Positions 1 to 10,770 of a stretch of DNA of 64,000 bases are shown one piece after another (position 1 is the first letter of the stretch; every line of letters starts with the position of its first letter). A program made the translations under genes and the position numbers. The stretch is from assembly GCF_000503775.1 (NCBI RefSeq), contig NZ_KI629782.1, positions 930,001 to 994,000 on the forward strand, written 5' to 3'. The notes under the pieces are model-generated. The model did no database searches. It had not been told where the DNA came from and saw only the letters and a program-made list of their open reading frames with translations. This DNA comes from Brevibacillus panacihumi W25 (GTDB taxonomy: Bacteria; Bacillota; Bacilli; Brevibacillales; Brevibacillaceae).

Positions 1-598
1 GACCCGCTTCTACGCAGTAGAGGCTGATGTCGCTGTAATCTACGCCGTTTTTCTCGCAAAGACCTGGCAGCATGTCCGCGAATTCTCCGACAAGCTCGAT
101 CCCTGTCAGACCGCCGCCGCCGACAACAAAGGTCGCGTCTGCTTTGTTCTTGCTTTGGCTGTATGCCGCGATGCGTTCTTCTACATGTGCACGCAGCTTG
201 TTGGCTTCATCCACAGATTTGAGTGTAAAGCTGTATTCCTGCAGACCTGGAATACCGAAAAATGCCGTTTCACTGCCCAAAGCCACGACAAGCGCATCGT
301 ATTTCAACGTCTCGCCGCTAGCTAATGTTACGCGTTTGGAATCCAGACCGATGTTTTCTACGGTATCGATCATCAGGTTGACATCTTTGCCGCGCAGCAA
401 TTTTTCCAGTGGCAGGGCGACAGCCTTTTCAGCCAGGTTGCCTGCTGCCAAACGGTGCAATTCCGTGATGATTTGGTGGGATGGAAAACGGTTTACTACA
501 GTGATCTCAGCTTCCTCTGCCGTCATATATTTACGGGCAGTCAATGCGCTGAGCAACCCGCCGTAACCGCCGCCTAGAATAACTATATGCTTCGCCAT
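1..598 (-). CDS. Type II NADH dehydrogenase-like FAD/NAD(P) oxidoreductase, C-terminus beyond the window
   Basis: Only the first 199 codons are present; the gene runs off the left edge. The protein starts MAKHIVILGGGYGG, a dinucleotide-binding GxGxxG turn at residues 9-14. Near residues 150-160 there is a second one (VVGGGGLTGIELVGE), the paired FAD and NAD(P)H sites of single-subunit NADH:quinone reductases. Such enzymes pass electrons from NADH to menaquinone at the membrane without pumping protons. The ATG at 598 has a strong GGAGG site. It lies 35 nt downstream of the DUF1641 gene and is probably cotranscribed with it. The substrate could be another quinone or sulfide; the C-terminal membrane-binding part is not visible. 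Confidence 0.85.
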   Translation of the reverse strand, partial: MAKHIVILGGGYGGLLSALTARKYMTAEEAEITVVNRFPSHQIITELHRLAAGNLAEKAVALPLEKLLRGKDVNLMIDTVENIGLDSKRVTLASGETLKYDALVVALGSETAFFGIPGLQEYSFTLKSVDEANKLRAHVEERIAAYSQSKNKADATFVVGGGGLTGIELVGEFADMLPGLCEKNGVDYSDISLYCVEAG

Positions 599-633
599 TG
601 CTCAATCCTCCGTCCGTCTCTTCAATCTAAGTA

Positions 634-1080
634 CTACTTCTGTTGTTGCTGGCGTTCCGCCGTTACTTCCAAGAATGCTTGGGCAAAACGCAAAGCCTTC
701 TGCACTTGCGGGTCCTTGAGCATTTTCAAAAGCCCGAACAGCCCAACGGTTGTCGAGGTCTCGGCCTGCGAACGATCGCTTGCTTCAATCGCTGCCTGGG
801 CAATCCCTTTCGCCTTGTCTTGAATGGGCTTCACGAACTCCTCCATGCCACCCTTCAAATCGTTGATCAGAACGTGGTCATTGGCAACCGTTTGCACCAA
901 ATCATAGGTTTTCGTCAGAACCGTCGTCATCTCGGCCAATTTCGGCAGATTTTCTACCAAAACGTTCAAGGACTGTTGAATTTCCGGTTTCATCAGTTGA
1001 TCCAGTACATCAGGTTGTTGGGAAGCTACTGCAGAAGTGCTCGCCACCTCTTCAGCGGCTTGTTGAGTAGTTTGTGACAT
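634..1080 (-). CDS. DUF1641 family protein
   Basis: This is a 148-residue soluble helical protein of the DUF1641 type. It has an amphipathic central part (residues 25-90) and a Gly-Leu-rich segment near the C-terminus (VGLFGLLKMLKDPQVQKAL), which is the recurring signature of the family. The frame is open further upstream, but the ATG at 1080 has an AAAGGAGG site at the right distance and is preferred. DUF1641 proteins commonly sit next to FAD-dependent oxidoreductases, as here, and an accessory role for that enzyme is a reasonable inference. The biochemical function is unknown. Confidence 0.8.
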   Translation of the reverse strand: MSQTTQQAAEEVASTSAVASQQPDVLDQLMKPEIQQSLNVLVENLPKLAEMTTVLTKTYDLVQTVANDHVLINDLKGGMEEFVKPIQDKAKGIAQAAIEASDRSQAETSTTVGLFGLLKMLKDPQVQKALRFAQAFLEVTAERQQQQK

Positions 1081-1197
1081 AGGAAAACGTCCTCCTTTGC
1101 ATTGGAATAGAGGCCTTAGCGCGCTTCTTTTGTAATTTTTTTCACAAAGTACCGGAAAAAAAACGAGCAGGCACGATTCAGTACTCTCTACACCTAT

Positions 1198-1226
1198 ACT
1201 ATATACCTTATTCACTATAACTTCAA
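1198..1226 (-). promoter_or_regulatory. Probable SigA promoter for the DUF1641-NADH dehydrogenase operon
   Basis: On the minus strand TTGAAG (1221-1226) is followed after exactly 17 nt by TATAGT (1198-1203). It lies just after the terminator of the PilZ gene and about 115 nt before the DUF1641 start, so it fits as the promoter of that two-gene unit. Confidence 0.55.
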
Positions 1227-1229
1227 AGG

Positions 1230-1260
1230 TAAAAACCGCTTCGTCAAGAAGAAGCGGTTT
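1230..1260 (-). terminator. Intrinsic terminator of the spo0B-obg-PilZ unit
   Basis: AACCGCTTC and GAAGCGGTT form a 9-bp stem (1234-1242 with 1251-1259) followed on the minus strand by a T-run. The hairpin overlaps the last codons of the PilZ gene. Confidence 0.8.
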
Positions 1261-1909
1261 CTTGCAGCATTTTATAGTATTTCTTGATCCATTCATGATT
1301 TTGCTTGCTAATATCTGTAAATATCAGCTCGATCAGCGCTTTCGAGTCCTCAAAGTTTTTTTCCACCACTTTTCCCATTCCTACAATTTCCTGCTTGAAA
1401 TGCGGAATTGAAAAAGATAAATTGACGAAATCGCCTTTGGCTACATATCCATCTGTCCCGATCACCAGACGGGTCGGAGAAAATTTCAACAGGACACCCT
1501 CTCCTCTTTCCTCGCTGGGCCTTGCCCCCATCACTTTGTAAGGAACCTGGATGATAAAATCGGGCGCTATGGGTTCTTGGCGTCCTCTGAGCGCAATCTC
1601 GACACTGACACTTAAGGGGATTAGGCCAAGCAGCTTAATCGGCCATACGGTTTGTTCCTGCACAACCTCCATCTCTACTGTGTGAACACTGGCATCATTC
1701 TCCCAGCGTACACGTACGTGAGAGCCCAAGATCTGCAGATTTTCCGTGGTATTCGCTTCATAGCTGACGACGAGATAGCCTGCTTTGGCATGCTCGACGA
1801 TGATCGGTATCGGAGCTTGCCCCTGCTTGGAGATCTGCATCTGCAACATACCGCCGCGTTGAAGCTTGCTATCGTTCAGAAAAGGTTGGAGGGTAGGAAT
1901 ATCTGCCAT
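1244..1909 (-). CDS. PilZ/YcgR-like protein, degenerate c-di-GMP motifs
   Basis: This 221-residue protein has the length and two-part layout of the B. subtilis flagellar brake YpfA/MotI: an N-terminal YcgR-like beta domain (about 1-100) and a C-terminal PilZ-like domain (about 110-215) ending in IKKYYKMLQ, typical of PilZ proteins. The diagnostic RxxxR and D/NxSxxG residues are not recognisable; FSPTRLVIGTD occupies the equivalent place. Binding of c-di-GMP is therefore doubtful. The start lies 8 nt after the obg stop, with the ribosome site inside the obg stop region, so it should be translated together with obg. A role in motility is only an inference. Confidence 0.6.
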   Translation of the reverse strand: MADIPTLQPFLNDSKLQRGGMLQMQISKQGQAPIPIIVEHAKAGYLVVSYEANTTENLQILGSHVRVRWENDASVHTVEMEVVQEQTVWPIKLLGLIPLSVSVEIALRGRQEPIAPDFIIQVPYKVMGARPSEERGEGVLLKFSPTRLVIGTDGYVAKGDFVNLSFSIPHFKQEIVGMGKVVEKNFEDSKALIELIFTDISKQNHEWIKKYYKMLQETASS

Positions 1910-1917
1910 GGTCTAGG

Positions 1918-3793
<1,876 letters not shown>

Positions 3794-3836
3794 TCCCATT
3801 CACCCAAGTCAATAATGTATTTGTTTTGTACTCCTT

Positions 3837-3866
3837 ATTGTACCACAAAATGGCTTGAGGCAAAAA
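3837..3866 (-). promoter_or_regulatory. Probable promoter of spo0B-obg
   Basis: A TG-extended -10 box, TGGTACAAT (TACAAT at 3837-3842), lies 43 nt upstream of the spo0B start. A weak -35 (TTGCCT) is 15 nt further up, inside the T-rich tail of the rpmA terminator. It would let spo0B-obg be expressed separately from the ribosomal genes. Confidence 0.45.
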
Positions 3867-3898
3867 GAAAACCCAGCAGCGAGGCTGGGTTTTTCTTC
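3862..3898 (-). terminator. Terminator after rpmA
   Basis: AACCCAGC/GCTGGGTT stem (3870-3877 with 3884-3891) flanked by A- and T-runs. On the minus strand it follows the rpmA stop by about 10 nt and separates the L21-Prp-L27 transcript from spo0B. Confidence 0.85.
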
Positions 3899-3906
3899 GT
3901 ATCCAA

Positions 3907-4206
3907 TTACGCTTGGGATGCTACTGGTTCGATCACAACTTGCTTGCGATCGCGGCCCAGACGTTTGAAGCGAACAACACCGTCTGCTACTGCAAACAGA
4001 GTGTCGTCTCCACCCTTCATCACGTTTTCACCTGGGTAAATTTTCGTACCGCGTTGGCGAACGAGGATGTTACCCGCTTTCACGAATTGTCCATCGCCAC
4101 GTTTTACGCCGAGGCGCTTCGCGATGGAATCGCGACCGTTCTTGGTGGAACCTACCCCTTTTTTCGATGCGAAAAACTGCAGGTCTACAGGAAAACGAAA
4201 GTTCAT
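3907..4206 (-). CDS. rpmA: 50S ribosomal protein L27 with cleavable N-terminal extension
   Basis: This 99-residue L27 contains the conserved [15 protein letters not shown] segment near the N-terminus, which reaches the peptidyl transferase centre. It is preceded by an extension ending in VDLQFF. In Bacillota this extension is removed after the two Phe by the Prp protease, whose gene lies directly upstream, so the mature protein should begin ASKKG. The frame is open upstream to 4248, but the ATG at 4206 gives the usual [12 protein letters not shown] start and is preferred. L21, Prp and L27 are consecutive, as in B. subtilis. Confidence 0.97.
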   Translation of the reverse strand: MNFRFPVDLQFFASKKGVGSTKNGRDSIAKRLGVKRGDGQFVKAGNILVRQRGTKIYPGENVMKGGDDTLFAVADGVVRFKRLGRDRKQVVIEPVASQA

Positions 4207-4207
4207 G

Positions 4208-4561
4208 TCAGACACCTCCTTGCCATTTTGGATCTTGAATTGAGACATATTTTCCGTTTGTTTCAGCGATCATGAACAAAGAGATGACCAAGCTCTCAGC
4301 CAAAAGCTGCTGCTTCTCGCTGATGAGCGGATCGGGGCAATCTCCCACCTTCCAGTGGATGTACCCGCCCTCCCGTTCTGCAAACTGAACATTCGGATTT
4401 GAGCCGAGCAACAGATCTGCGGAATTAATCGTTCCCAGACTGACTGCGGATACAGCGGCACAGACGATGTCCGAGCCGTGCTTTCCCGCGTGGGCATGTC
4501 CGGAAATGGTAATTTCCTCGATCCCGTTACGCTCGTTTCGCTTTACAGTTACGGTAACCAT
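4208..4561 (-). CDS. prp: Ribosomal-processing cysteine protease Prp
   Basis: This 117-residue protein has the Prp catalytic pair: His22 in GHAHAG and Cys34 in DIVCAAVS. Its role is removal of the N-terminal extension of L27, encoded immediately downstream with the matching VDLQFF site. It starts 12 nt after the L21 stop with a weak ribosome site and ends 1 nt before the L27 start, suggesting coupled translation and low expression relative to the two ribosomal proteins. The older annotation for this family is DUF464/YsxB. Confidence 0.95.
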   Translation of the reverse strand: MVTVTVKRNERNGIEEITISGHAHAGKHGSDIVCAAVSAVSLGTINSADLLLGSNPNVQFAEREGGYIHWKVGDCPDPLISEKQQLLAESLVISLFMIAETNGKYVSIQDPKWQGGV

Positions 4562-4573
4562 CTAGTCTACCAA

Positions 4574-4885
4574 TTAAGCGTTGATCTTTTCGATCACAAC
4601 TTTGGTGAACGGTTGACGATGACCTTGCTTGCGACGATAGTTCTTTTTGGCTTTGTATTTGAACACGATGATTTTGCGTGCTTTACCGTGCTTTTCTACT
4701 TTGCCTGTAACAGTTGCTCCTGCTACTGTAGGAGTACCTGCTGTTACTTTACCGTCTTTGTTTACGAAGAGAACTTTGTCAAAAGTAACTGCTTCTCCTT
4801 CGTTGCCAGCCAGTTTCTCGATGAAGAGAACGGAGCCCTCTTCTACTTTGTATTGCTTTCCACCGGTTTCGATAATTGCGTACAC
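4574..4885 (-). CDS. rplU: 50S ribosomal protein L21
   Basis: This 103-residue L21 begins [17 protein letters not shown] and ends with the [12 protein letters not shown] segment, both diagnostic for the family. The frame is open a little further up to a GTG at 4894, but that codon overlaps the AGGAGG site (4894-4899). The GTG at 4885 is 8 nt from this site and is the natural start. L21 binds 23S rRNA in the large subunit. It is the first gene of the L21-Prp-L27 operon, behind a candidate L21 leader. Confidence 0.96.
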   Translation of the reverse strand: MYAIIETGGKQYKVEEGSVLFIEKLAGNEGEAVTFDKVLFVNKDGKVTAGTPTVAGATVTGKVEKHGKARKIIVFKYKAKKNYRRKQGHRQPFTKVVIEKINA

Positions 4886-4896
4886 TGTGTGCACCT

Positions 4897-4980
4897 CCTA
4901 TACTCAGACTCGCCTGTACAGGTGCGCCGCGAACGACGTCTTGTCTACCTGCTTCGTGCGGTTACAGTATGCACAAGACA
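4897..4980 (-). ncRNA. Candidate L21 leader (5'UTR cis-regulatory RNA)
   Basis: The untranslated region upstream of rplU contains, on the minus strand, ACCGCACGAAG, then GCGCACCTGTACAGGCGAGT, ending just before AGGAGG. This resembles, from memory, the conserved core of the Bacillota L21 leader, which is thought to let the ribosomal protein regulate its own operon. A weak TTGACT (5024-5029) with TAACCT 18 nt downstream, overlapping the rng stop, could be the promoter. A covariance-model search would settle the assignment. Confidence 0.6.
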
Positions 4981-5025
4981 TATCTGTATGACAACCAATA
5001 GGTTACCATATCTGCGCTCACCCAG

Positions 5026-6513
5026 TCAAGTTATTTGTGTCTGCCGGGTATAAAGACGCTTCGCTTCCTGCTCGCTGCCCAGGTACAATATGCGGTACTC
5101 ATCCGCCAGCAGGGCAGGCCGATGAAGCTTGTACACTCGAGCAGGCCATGCAAGCTCAGCCTCCTCGATCTGATGAAAGAGACGGGTAGGCAGCTCGACC
5201 AGCACCGCCTCTGCTTCCTGCACCTTTGAGAGCGACGCAACCTCGCTGTACAGACGGGAAGCAACCTCCTGTGGGGACAGCAACAGCCCCTGTCCTCTGC
5301 AAGCGCTGCAGGGAATGAAGAGTCTTTCGGTCAGACTGGGGCGAACCCGTTTTCGGGTCATCTCGACCAGTCCCAAGGCCGTCATGCCCAGGACGGTGGC
5401 AGGGACCGGGTCTTTCGCAAGTTCGCGCTTTAGAGCAGTCAGTACCCGTTCTTTATTGGCTTGTTCCTTCATATCGATGAAATCTATGACGATGATGCCG
5501 CCGATCTCGCGCAGCCGAAGCTGGACCGCGATTTGTGCCGCAGCCTCCAGATTGGTCTGGGTGACAGCCTGTTCGCGCTGCTGCCCTCCCTTGCCCGTGA
5601 AAGCACCTGTATTCACGTCGATGACCGTCATCGCTTCTGTTTTGTCAAAAATCAAAAAGCCGCCGCTGGGCAGCTTGACCTGACGCTGCACGGCCTGCTG
5701 CAACTGCACTTCGATCCCCAGGCGGGCAAACAAAGGCTCTTTTTCCCGATACCAGGTAAGGCCAGACAGCCCTTCCGGCGCAACCATCTCAAGCGTTTCC
5801 TTGACCTTCTGATAGACAGCTCCGTCTTCTACCCAGATCTTCGCGACATCTGCCGAAACCAACTCGCGCAACGTCGCCTCCAGCCAATCTGTCGCAAGGC
5901 TGACTCGCCCTACCCCAGTCTTTTGCGAAACCTGTTCACGAATCTCCTGCCAGCGTCGACGTAAAAATTCGAGTTCCGCAAGCAGTCTTTGTTCATCTGC
6001 TTCAAAGGCTTCTGTCCGTACAATAACGCCTTCATCTTCTGCCAGCAAAGGGACAAGCAGTTCCTGCAAACGCTCGCGCTTATGGGGATCAGCCATTTTT
6101 CTGGACATAGAAATGCCCTTTTCATAAGGCAACAGGACGAGGTACCTTCCTTGCAGGCTGAGCTTTGTCGTCACTTTGGGTGCTTTGAGTTCACTGCCCT
6201 CCTTGATCACCTGCACGAGCAGTTTCTCTCCCTCGCGCACCCGTTCGCGAATTGTGGTTTTGCGAGCCGGAAGCTGGGAGGGCTCTCGAACATCGTCTAC
6301 ATACAAATAGGCGTTTCGGTCCATCCCGATCTGGACAAACGCGGACTGAATCGCAGGCAGGACATCCGCAACCTGTCCGACGAAGATTTCACCCACTGCC
6401 ACCTCGGTCTGTTCGCCTTCTGAGCGCCATTCCACCAGACGCTCATTCTCCAGCAATGCCACACTCATACGTTTGCCGCTCCCGCTTATCGCTACCTGCC
6501 GCACAGCCGTCAC
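5026..6513 (-). CDS. rng: Ribonuclease G/E family protein
   Basis: This endoribonuclease of about 495 residues is related to RNase E/G. It has an S1-like RNA-binding part near the N-terminus (GEIFVGQVADVLPAIQSAFVQIG...AYLYVDD) and the core with FDKTEAMTVIDVNTGAFTGK, whose acidic residues bind the catalytic metal. There is a C-terminal zinc-link cysteine pair (IPCSACRGQG). E. coli RNase G matures the 5' end of 16S rRNA. The frame is open to a TTG at 6537, but the GTG at 6513 is better placed behind GGAAGG; a GTG at 6504 is also possible. Its place between spoIVFB and rplU is typical of Brevibacillus-like genomes as far as I recall. Confidence 0.9.
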   Translation of the reverse strand: MTAVRQVAISGSGKRMSVALLENERLVEWRSEGEQTEVAVGEIFVGQVADVLPAIQSAFVQIGMDRNAYLYVDDVREPSQLPARKTTIRERVREGEKLLVQVIKEGSELKAPKVTTKLSLQGRYLVLLPYEKGISMSRKMADPHKRERLQELLVPLLAEDEGVIVRTEAFEADEQRLLAELEFLRRRWQEIREQVSQKTGVGRVSLATDWLEATLRELVSADVAKIWVEDGAVYQKVKETLEMVAPEGLSGLTWYREKEPLFARLGIEVQLQQAVQRQVKLPSGGFLIFDKTEAMTVIDVNTGAFTGKGGQQREQAVTQTNLEAAAQIAVQLRLREIGGIIVIDFIDMKEQANKERVLTALKRELAKDPVPATVLGMTALGLVEMTRKRVRPSLTERLFIPCSACRGQGLLLSPQEVASRLYSEVASLSKVQEAEAVLVELPTRLFHQIEEAELAWPARVYKLHRPALLADEYRILYLGSEQEAKRLYTRQTQIT

Positions 6514-6659
6514 TCCCGCTTTCCTTCCGTTCTTCAAGTGTCCAGACAGGAAATCCGGACTTACTAGGAAGTAATCCTATCATAGGCTTGGGGAAATGAA
6601 AAGAAGACAGCAACGTCAGGCAATGCGAGATTGCAGGCTATGGAATGGTCTTGTGGCCG

Positions 6660-7499
6660 CTAGAGGACGAGTTCTCTCACGGCCGTATCATGCTTTTGCT
6701 CAAACAACAAGGCCCGCAGGAGCTGATCCTCTGCCAGCAGACCGGCACCCTGCACATAGATCAAGTGGGAGGCTCCTCTGCGCAGCTTCTGCGAGGCCTG
6801 CAGCACAGTCTCGTCCGGTCTGATCTGGATCGCCTGGACGTTGTATTCCACGGGCTGTCGCACGTATTTTTCCATGAGAAAGCGGAAGAACTGATAAGGA
6901 AAGCGCAAGTAAGCCTGGATGTTGATTGCAAGCAAATAGCTGCCGATCACCAGCAGGTTGATTTTCAAGTCAAACAACGACAAGCCGAGCATCGTCCCCG
7001 CAAACAAGGTGCTTCCCAGCAAGCAAAGCAAGGCCGCCTGACGGTACGGCAATAGGTAGCAGAGCAGTCCCAAAAGAATTCGACCACCGTCGAGGGGCCA
7101 GATCGGAAGCAGATTGAATCCCGCAATGGCAGCATTGCTCATCAGAAAAAATCTTGCCCATTCTTCTGTCCAGATTCCTCCAAGCCAGAATACATAAGAG
7201 AGTCCCATCATGACGACATTCATAAACGGTCCCGCCAATGCGATGACGATTTCGTCCAGTGGATCTGTCGCGTAGGAATCCTCCATCGTCGCGACGCCGC
7301 CAAAGGGGAGCAGCTGCACCTCTGTTACCTTCCAGCCCAATTCCTTTGCCATGGCAACATGTCCGAATTCATGGATCAAGACGATGACGAACAAGGTGCA
7401 AACCTCCAAAAAACGGCCAGCCGCCACAGAAAGACCGATTACCACCCAAAACAAGAGATGTATGCGAAAACGAAACCCAAACCAGCCCCCTTTATTCAA
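6660..7499 (-). CDS. spoIVFB: Intramembrane metalloprotease SpoIVFB (M50)
   Basis: This 279-residue site-2-type protease has zinc motif HEFGH at 43-47 and a third ligand region NLLPIWPLDGGR at 129-140 (Asp137), with about six hydrophobic segments in the first 215 residues. The C-terminal part (about 225-279) is a short CBS-like domain. In B. subtilis SpoIVFB sits in the outer forespore membrane and cleaves pro-SigK in response to the forespore signal. It overlaps spoIVFA by 8 nt, which indicates coupled expression with its inhibitor and scaffold. Motifs and neighbour together make this secure. Confidence 0.94.
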   Translation of the reverse strand: MNKGGWFGFRFRIHLLFWVVIGLSVAAGRFLEVCTLFVIVLIHEFGHVAMAKELGWKVTEVQLLPFGGVATMEDSYATDPLDEIVIALAGPFMNVVMMGLSYVFWLGGIWTEEWARFFLMSNAAIAGFNLLPIWPLDGGRILLGLLCYLLPYRQAALLCLLGSTLFAGTMLGLSLFDLKINLLVIGSYLLAINIQAYLRFPYQFFRFLMEKYVRQPVEYNVQAIQIRPDETVLQASQKLRRGASHLIYVQGAGLLAEDQLLRALLFEQKHDTAVRELVL

Positions 7500-8274
7500 A
7501 GGGGATCACATCCAGTGGATTGACGAATTCCTCGTTCACGGACATTCCCAGATACAAATGGCGTGAGGTTTGATTGACCGCTCGGGCCGTCCCGACCACC
7601 TGCCCGGGTTGCAAGACCTCGTCTTTGCTTACCATCACTCCATCCAGATTCCCGAACCAAACCTCACGCCCCTTTGTCAGGCGAACGACTACCGTAGTGC
7701 CGTATCCCGGTTTTTCTCCGATAAACGTCACCCAGCCCATCTCTCCAATCTTGACTTGATCCGAAAACCCGGTTGTCAAAACGACTTTGGCACTCTCTGG
7801 GTTATACGATTTCGCGACCTTCCAATGGGAAGGCAGCTTCCAGACCTGGGCTTCTCCTTCTGTGCTGGCCGGAACGACCTGTGGAGTCGAGAGAGGGGGC
7901 AAGAAGGTTGGTATCGTACCGATATTCGCTTCATACCAGTCCGACACTCCCGCAAAATTAAAATCGCGCGTCATCACTTCACGCGCAGAATCCTTCCACG
8001 AAGCCGGAATGAGAGCGGTCTGAAACACCAGATAGGCCATTCCCACCAACAAAAGGGAGGCAAAGATCTGAATCCCCCACTTTTCATTGACGGTTTTGGG
8101 CTCGTAGCCGCGCTCATCCCGCGATGAAAACGAGAATAACTCTTCATGGGGATCAATGGGGTCCTTCCAATCATCCACAAAAGGTGTATAGCTGTCCCGG
8201 GACTGCTGAAGTCGAATCCTCTCCACCCTCTCCCGTCTCCGCTCTTTTATACGCTCACCATCAAACACGTCCAT
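7492..8274 (-). CDS. spoIVFA: Stage IV sporulation protein SpoIVFA (M23-like)
   Basis: This 260-residue protein has a charged cytosolic N-terminus, a single membrane helix (about 91-108) and a C-terminal LytM/M23-like domain (about 165-255) ending in HLYLGMSVNEEFVNPLDVI. The zinc-binding residues of active M23 peptidases are absent, as in B. subtilis SpoIVFA, which tethers and restrains SpoIVFB and is cut by SpoIVB and CtpB. The gene overlaps spoIVFB and has a plausible SigE-type promoter just upstream (8302-8329), fitting mother-cell expression. Confidence 0.9.
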   Translation of the reverse strand: MDVFDGERIKERRRERVERIRLQQSRDSYTPFVDDWKDPIDPHEELFSFSSRDERGYEPKTVNEKWGIQIFASLLLVGMAYLVFQTALIPASWKDSAREVMTRDFNFAGVSDWYEANIGTIPTFLPPLSTPQVVPASTEGEAQVWKLPSHWKVAKSYNPESAKVVLTTGFSDQVKIGEMGWVTFIGEKPGYGTTVVVRLTKGREVWFGNLDGVMVSKDEVLQPGQVVGTARAVNQTSRHLYLGMSVNEEFVNPLDVIPFE

Positions 8275-8301
8275 CCCCTCCGTAGACCAGCCATTTCTAC
8301 C

Positions 8302-8329
8302 ATCCTATGACTTGTCTACCCGCTTTATA
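8302..8329 (-). promoter_or_regulatory. Candidate SigE-type promoter of spoIVFA-spoIVFB
   Basis: Minus strand TATAAA (8324-8329), 14 nt spacer, CATAGGAT (8302-8309). The spacing is exactly that of SigE promoters and six of eight -10 positions fit CATACANT. It lies 28 nt upstream of the spoIVFA ATG. In B. subtilis this operon is SigE-dependent. Confidence 0.4.
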
Positions 8330-8376
8330 CTCGTCCGTGCGTCCCTTGACACGAAGGGCATACTCGGCAGGCGGGA

Positions 8377-8417
8377 CAAAAAAGGAGCGGCCTGTCCGTA
8401 CATGACAAGCCGCTCCT
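8377..8417 (-). terminator. Terminator of the chemoreceptor gene
   Basis: AGGAGCGGC...GCCGCTCCT stem with additional inner GACA/TGTC pairs (8383-8396 with 8404-8416). It is followed on the minus strand by a run of six T. It lies 16 nt after the chemoreceptor stop. Confidence 0.88.
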
Positions 8418-8432
8418 CGCTGAAACTGGGAA

Positions 8433-10175
8433 TCAGAACCTGAACTTCTGGGTCAGCTTCTGCATTTCATCCGACAGATTTGCCAAATGAGCAGATAATC
8501 CGCTTACCTCCTCCATCGAAGCAAGCTGTTCTTCAGCCGCTGACGCGATGTTTTGCGAATGGAGGGAAGATTGTTTCGAAATAGCCGATACATTTTCTAC
8601 GCTTGCGGTAACTTCCTGCATGCTCGCCGAGATCTGTTGAGACACGCTAGCCAACTCTTCAATCTGCTGCGAGATTTGAGTGGTCAGCGAAAGAATGCCG
8701 TCAAATCTTTTCTCGGTTTCGTTTGCCACTTCAATACCAGACACCACTTCTTCTTTCACCTTGCTCATGGTGAGGATGGTCTGATCCATATCTTTCTGAA
8801 TTTCCTCAATCAACAAGGCAATCTGACTCGTAGACTGGCTTGATTGATCAGCCAGTTTTCTGACCTCTTCCGCTACTACAGAAAAGCCTCGTCCATGCTC
8901 ACCAGCCCTCGCAGCTTCAATCGCAGCGTTCAAAGCCAACAGATTGGTTTGAGCCGAGATGTCCGAGATGGCATGCAACATCTCTTCGATTTGCTGCGTG
9001 CGTTTGTTCAAAAGTTTAATCACAGCATCCGACTGATGGACGGAGTCTCGAATCGAATTCATCTGCTCCACGGTTTTTTGTACCGCTTGACCGCCCAAAT
9101 TTGCCGTATCCATGGTCTCTTCAGAGGAATTCGCTATTGTGGAGGAACTTTCCGCAATCCGCTGCATTCCGATGGAAATTTCCCCGAGGGAAGCAGACGC
9201 TTTTTGTAGTGCATCTTGTTGTTCCTCTGCACCATTGGCTGATTCCTGAATGTCGCTTGCAATTTGTTCCGAAGCTTTGCTGGTCTGTTCGGAGCTGGCT
9301 GTCAATTCATTGGAGGAAACTGCAACTTTGTCTGCGGACGCATGCATTTCTTTTATCAAATGCCGCATGTTTTGGATCATATGGTTGAAATCTTTTGCCA
9401 ATTTTCCAACCTCGTCTTTTGATCGGATAGAAACCTCGTCTATCGTCAGGTCACCCTCTGCCACTGCATTTAGCTTTTCGGCAATATGGATGATCGGTCC
9501 TGTAAAGCGTTTGGAGAAAAGCGCTGCGATCACGGAACCGACAATGAGCGCGATCAACGTGATAATCATCACAATGTTCAACATTTCTTTGGCCCCGCTG
9601 TTAAATTCGGAAAGATACGCTCCTGCACCGATCGTCCATCCCCAATGAGGTGCCTTCTCTACGTAATTTACTTTCATCTCCAAGGAATCGGACTTGGCAG
9701 CTTTCCACATATAAGTCAAATACCCGCCGCCGTTTGCGCCGATCGTTACAATCTCATGTCCGATCATGACCCCGTCTTCTGTTTTGACCTCTGTCAGATC
9801 CGTACCTTCGTTGGCAGGGTTCATGACAGAAATTTGATCCTGATTGACAGCCCAGAGGTAGCCTGTTTCACCAACTGTATAATCCTCATTGATCGGACGT
9901 TTATTGTCGGCTTCTTTCACTCCCAACAATTCTACCCGAACCCTTTCCTGCGCCTCCTCCAGTGTCATGTTGCCGGCTTCTACCTGTTCATTCATTACGT
10001 TGATCAAGGCGATGGCCATCTTCACACTATGCTTCAATTGCTCTTTCCCTGCTTGATCCAGTTTGCTGGTTGAAACCTCATACGTCGTTATTCCGATAAA
10101 AGTGGTTGGAATAAGAAGAATGAGAAGACATAAGATGATCAATTTGGTTCTCATTGATCTCAGCTGAAATTTCAT
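8433..10175 (-). CDS. Methyl-accepting chemotaxis protein with single Cache sensor
   Basis: This is a 580-residue transmembrane chemoreceptor. One helix lies near residues 10-30. It is followed by an extracytoplasmic sCache_2-like sensor domain (about 35-190, with [10 protein letters not shown] and [12 protein letters not shown]), a second helix near 205-225, a HAMP domain, and a long helical signalling domain. The hairpin tip [11 protein letters not shown] and the segment [29 protein letters not shown] are the CheA/CheW contact signature. sCache receptors of this kind often sense small organic acids, but the ligand cannot be read here. The ATG at 10175 is chosen over an in-frame GTG at 10187 that overlaps the ribosome site. 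The gene is monocistronic. Confidence 0.93.
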   Translation of the reverse strand: MKFQLRSMRTKLIILCLLILLIPTTFIGITTYEVSTSKLDQAGKEQLKHSVKMAIALINVMNEQVEAGNMTLEEAQERVRVELLGVKEADNKRPINEDYTVGETGYLWAVNQDQISVMNPANEGTDLTEVKTEDGVMIGHEIVTIGANGGGYLTYMWKAAKSDSLEMKVNYVEKAPHWGWTIGAGAYLSEFNSGAKEMLNIVMIITLIALIVGSVIAALFSKRFTGPIIHIAEKLNAVAEGDLTIDEVSIRSKDEVGKLAKDFNHMIQNMRHLIKEMHASADKVAVSSNELTASSEQTSKASEQIASDIQESANGAEEQQDALQKASASLGEISIGMQRIAESSSTIANSSEETMDTANLGGQAVQKTVEQMNSIRDSVHQSDAVIKLLNKRTQQIEEMLHAISDISAQTNLLALNAAIEAARAGEHGRGFSVVAEEVRKLADQSSQSTSQIALLIEEIQKDMDQTILTMSKVKEEVVSGIEVANETEKRFDGILSLTTQISQQIEELASVSQQISASMQEVTASVENVSAISKQSSLHSQNIASAAEEQLASMEEVSGLSAHLANLSDEMQKLTQKFRF

Positions 10176-10280
10176 TGCTGTGTTCACCCTTTGTGTATAA
10201 TATTTTAATTGTTATGTACCCAATTCGTTTTTATGGAAAACATAAAGTTACACTTTTGCATCAATAAAATTTCCTGGCAC

Positions 10281-10318
10281 AACAAAAAAGACAGTCTCCC
10301 TGAAGAGAGACTGTCTGT
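10281..10318 (-). terminator. Terminator of the cold-shock gene
   Basis: AGACAGTCTC/GAGACTGTCT perfect 10-bp stem (10290-10299 with 10307-10316) followed on the minus strand by TTTTTTG, 20 nt after the csp stop. Confidence 0.9.
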
Positions 10319-10335
10319 TGGATTTGCCGAAGTTT

Positions 10336-10536
10336 TTACAGTTTGATTACGTTAGCAGCTTGTGGTCCACGGCTTCCTTGAACGATTTCGAACTCAACCT
10401 TTTGGCCTTCGTCCAGCGATTTGAAACCTTCTGTTTGGATCGCGCTGTAGTGTACGAATACGTCATCTCCGCCATCAACTTGGATGAAACCGTATCCTTT
10501 TTCTGCGTTAAACCATTTCACGATACCTTGTTGCAT
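10336..10536 (-). CDS. Cold-shock protein (CspA family)
   Basis: This 66-residue single cold-shock domain carries both RNA-binding motifs: KGYGFI (RNP1) and DVFVHYSAI (RNP2). Members act as RNA chaperones or nucleic-acid-binding proteins in the cytoplasm. AGGGAGG precedes the ATG. The protein starts [14 protein letters not shown], slightly different from the MQNGKVKWFN of B. subtilis CspB, but otherwise typical. The gene has its own terminator and a long upstream region (10537-10680), as is common for csp genes. Confidence 0.96.
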   Translation of the reverse strand: MQQGIVKWFNAEKGYGFIQVDGGDDVFVHYSAIQTEGFKSLDEGQKVEFEIVQGSRGPQAANVIKL

Positions 10537-10623
10537 GAAACAAAACCTCCCTAAACATTGCGCCCCACGAGGCGAAGAAGTGTAGCGTTAACCCTTTTTT
10601 ACTCCTGAAGCCTATTGCGGTAA

Positions 10624-10680
10624 GGAAAAAAGCCGTGCAAAGTTGAGATTTGACATGGTGACGTCTCTCAACAAGGCACG
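10624..10680 (-). terminator. Hairpin with T-run between rodA and csp
   Basis: On the minus strand CGTGCCTTGTTGAGA pairs with TCTCAACTTTGCACG, followed by GGCTTTTTT (10624-10633). It is 90 nt after rodA and fits as the terminator of the mre-min-rodA cluster. A possible promoter (TTGCAG, 17 nt, TATGGA) just upstream of the hairpin means it could alternatively lie in the csp leader. Confidence 0.7.
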
Positions 10681-10770
10681 ACTCCATAACCAAGCCATCA
10701 AATCACTGCAACTTGTAAAAATGGTTAACTTAGGTTGAGTTTATCACAACGTTTTCGGTTTGTCACGCAT

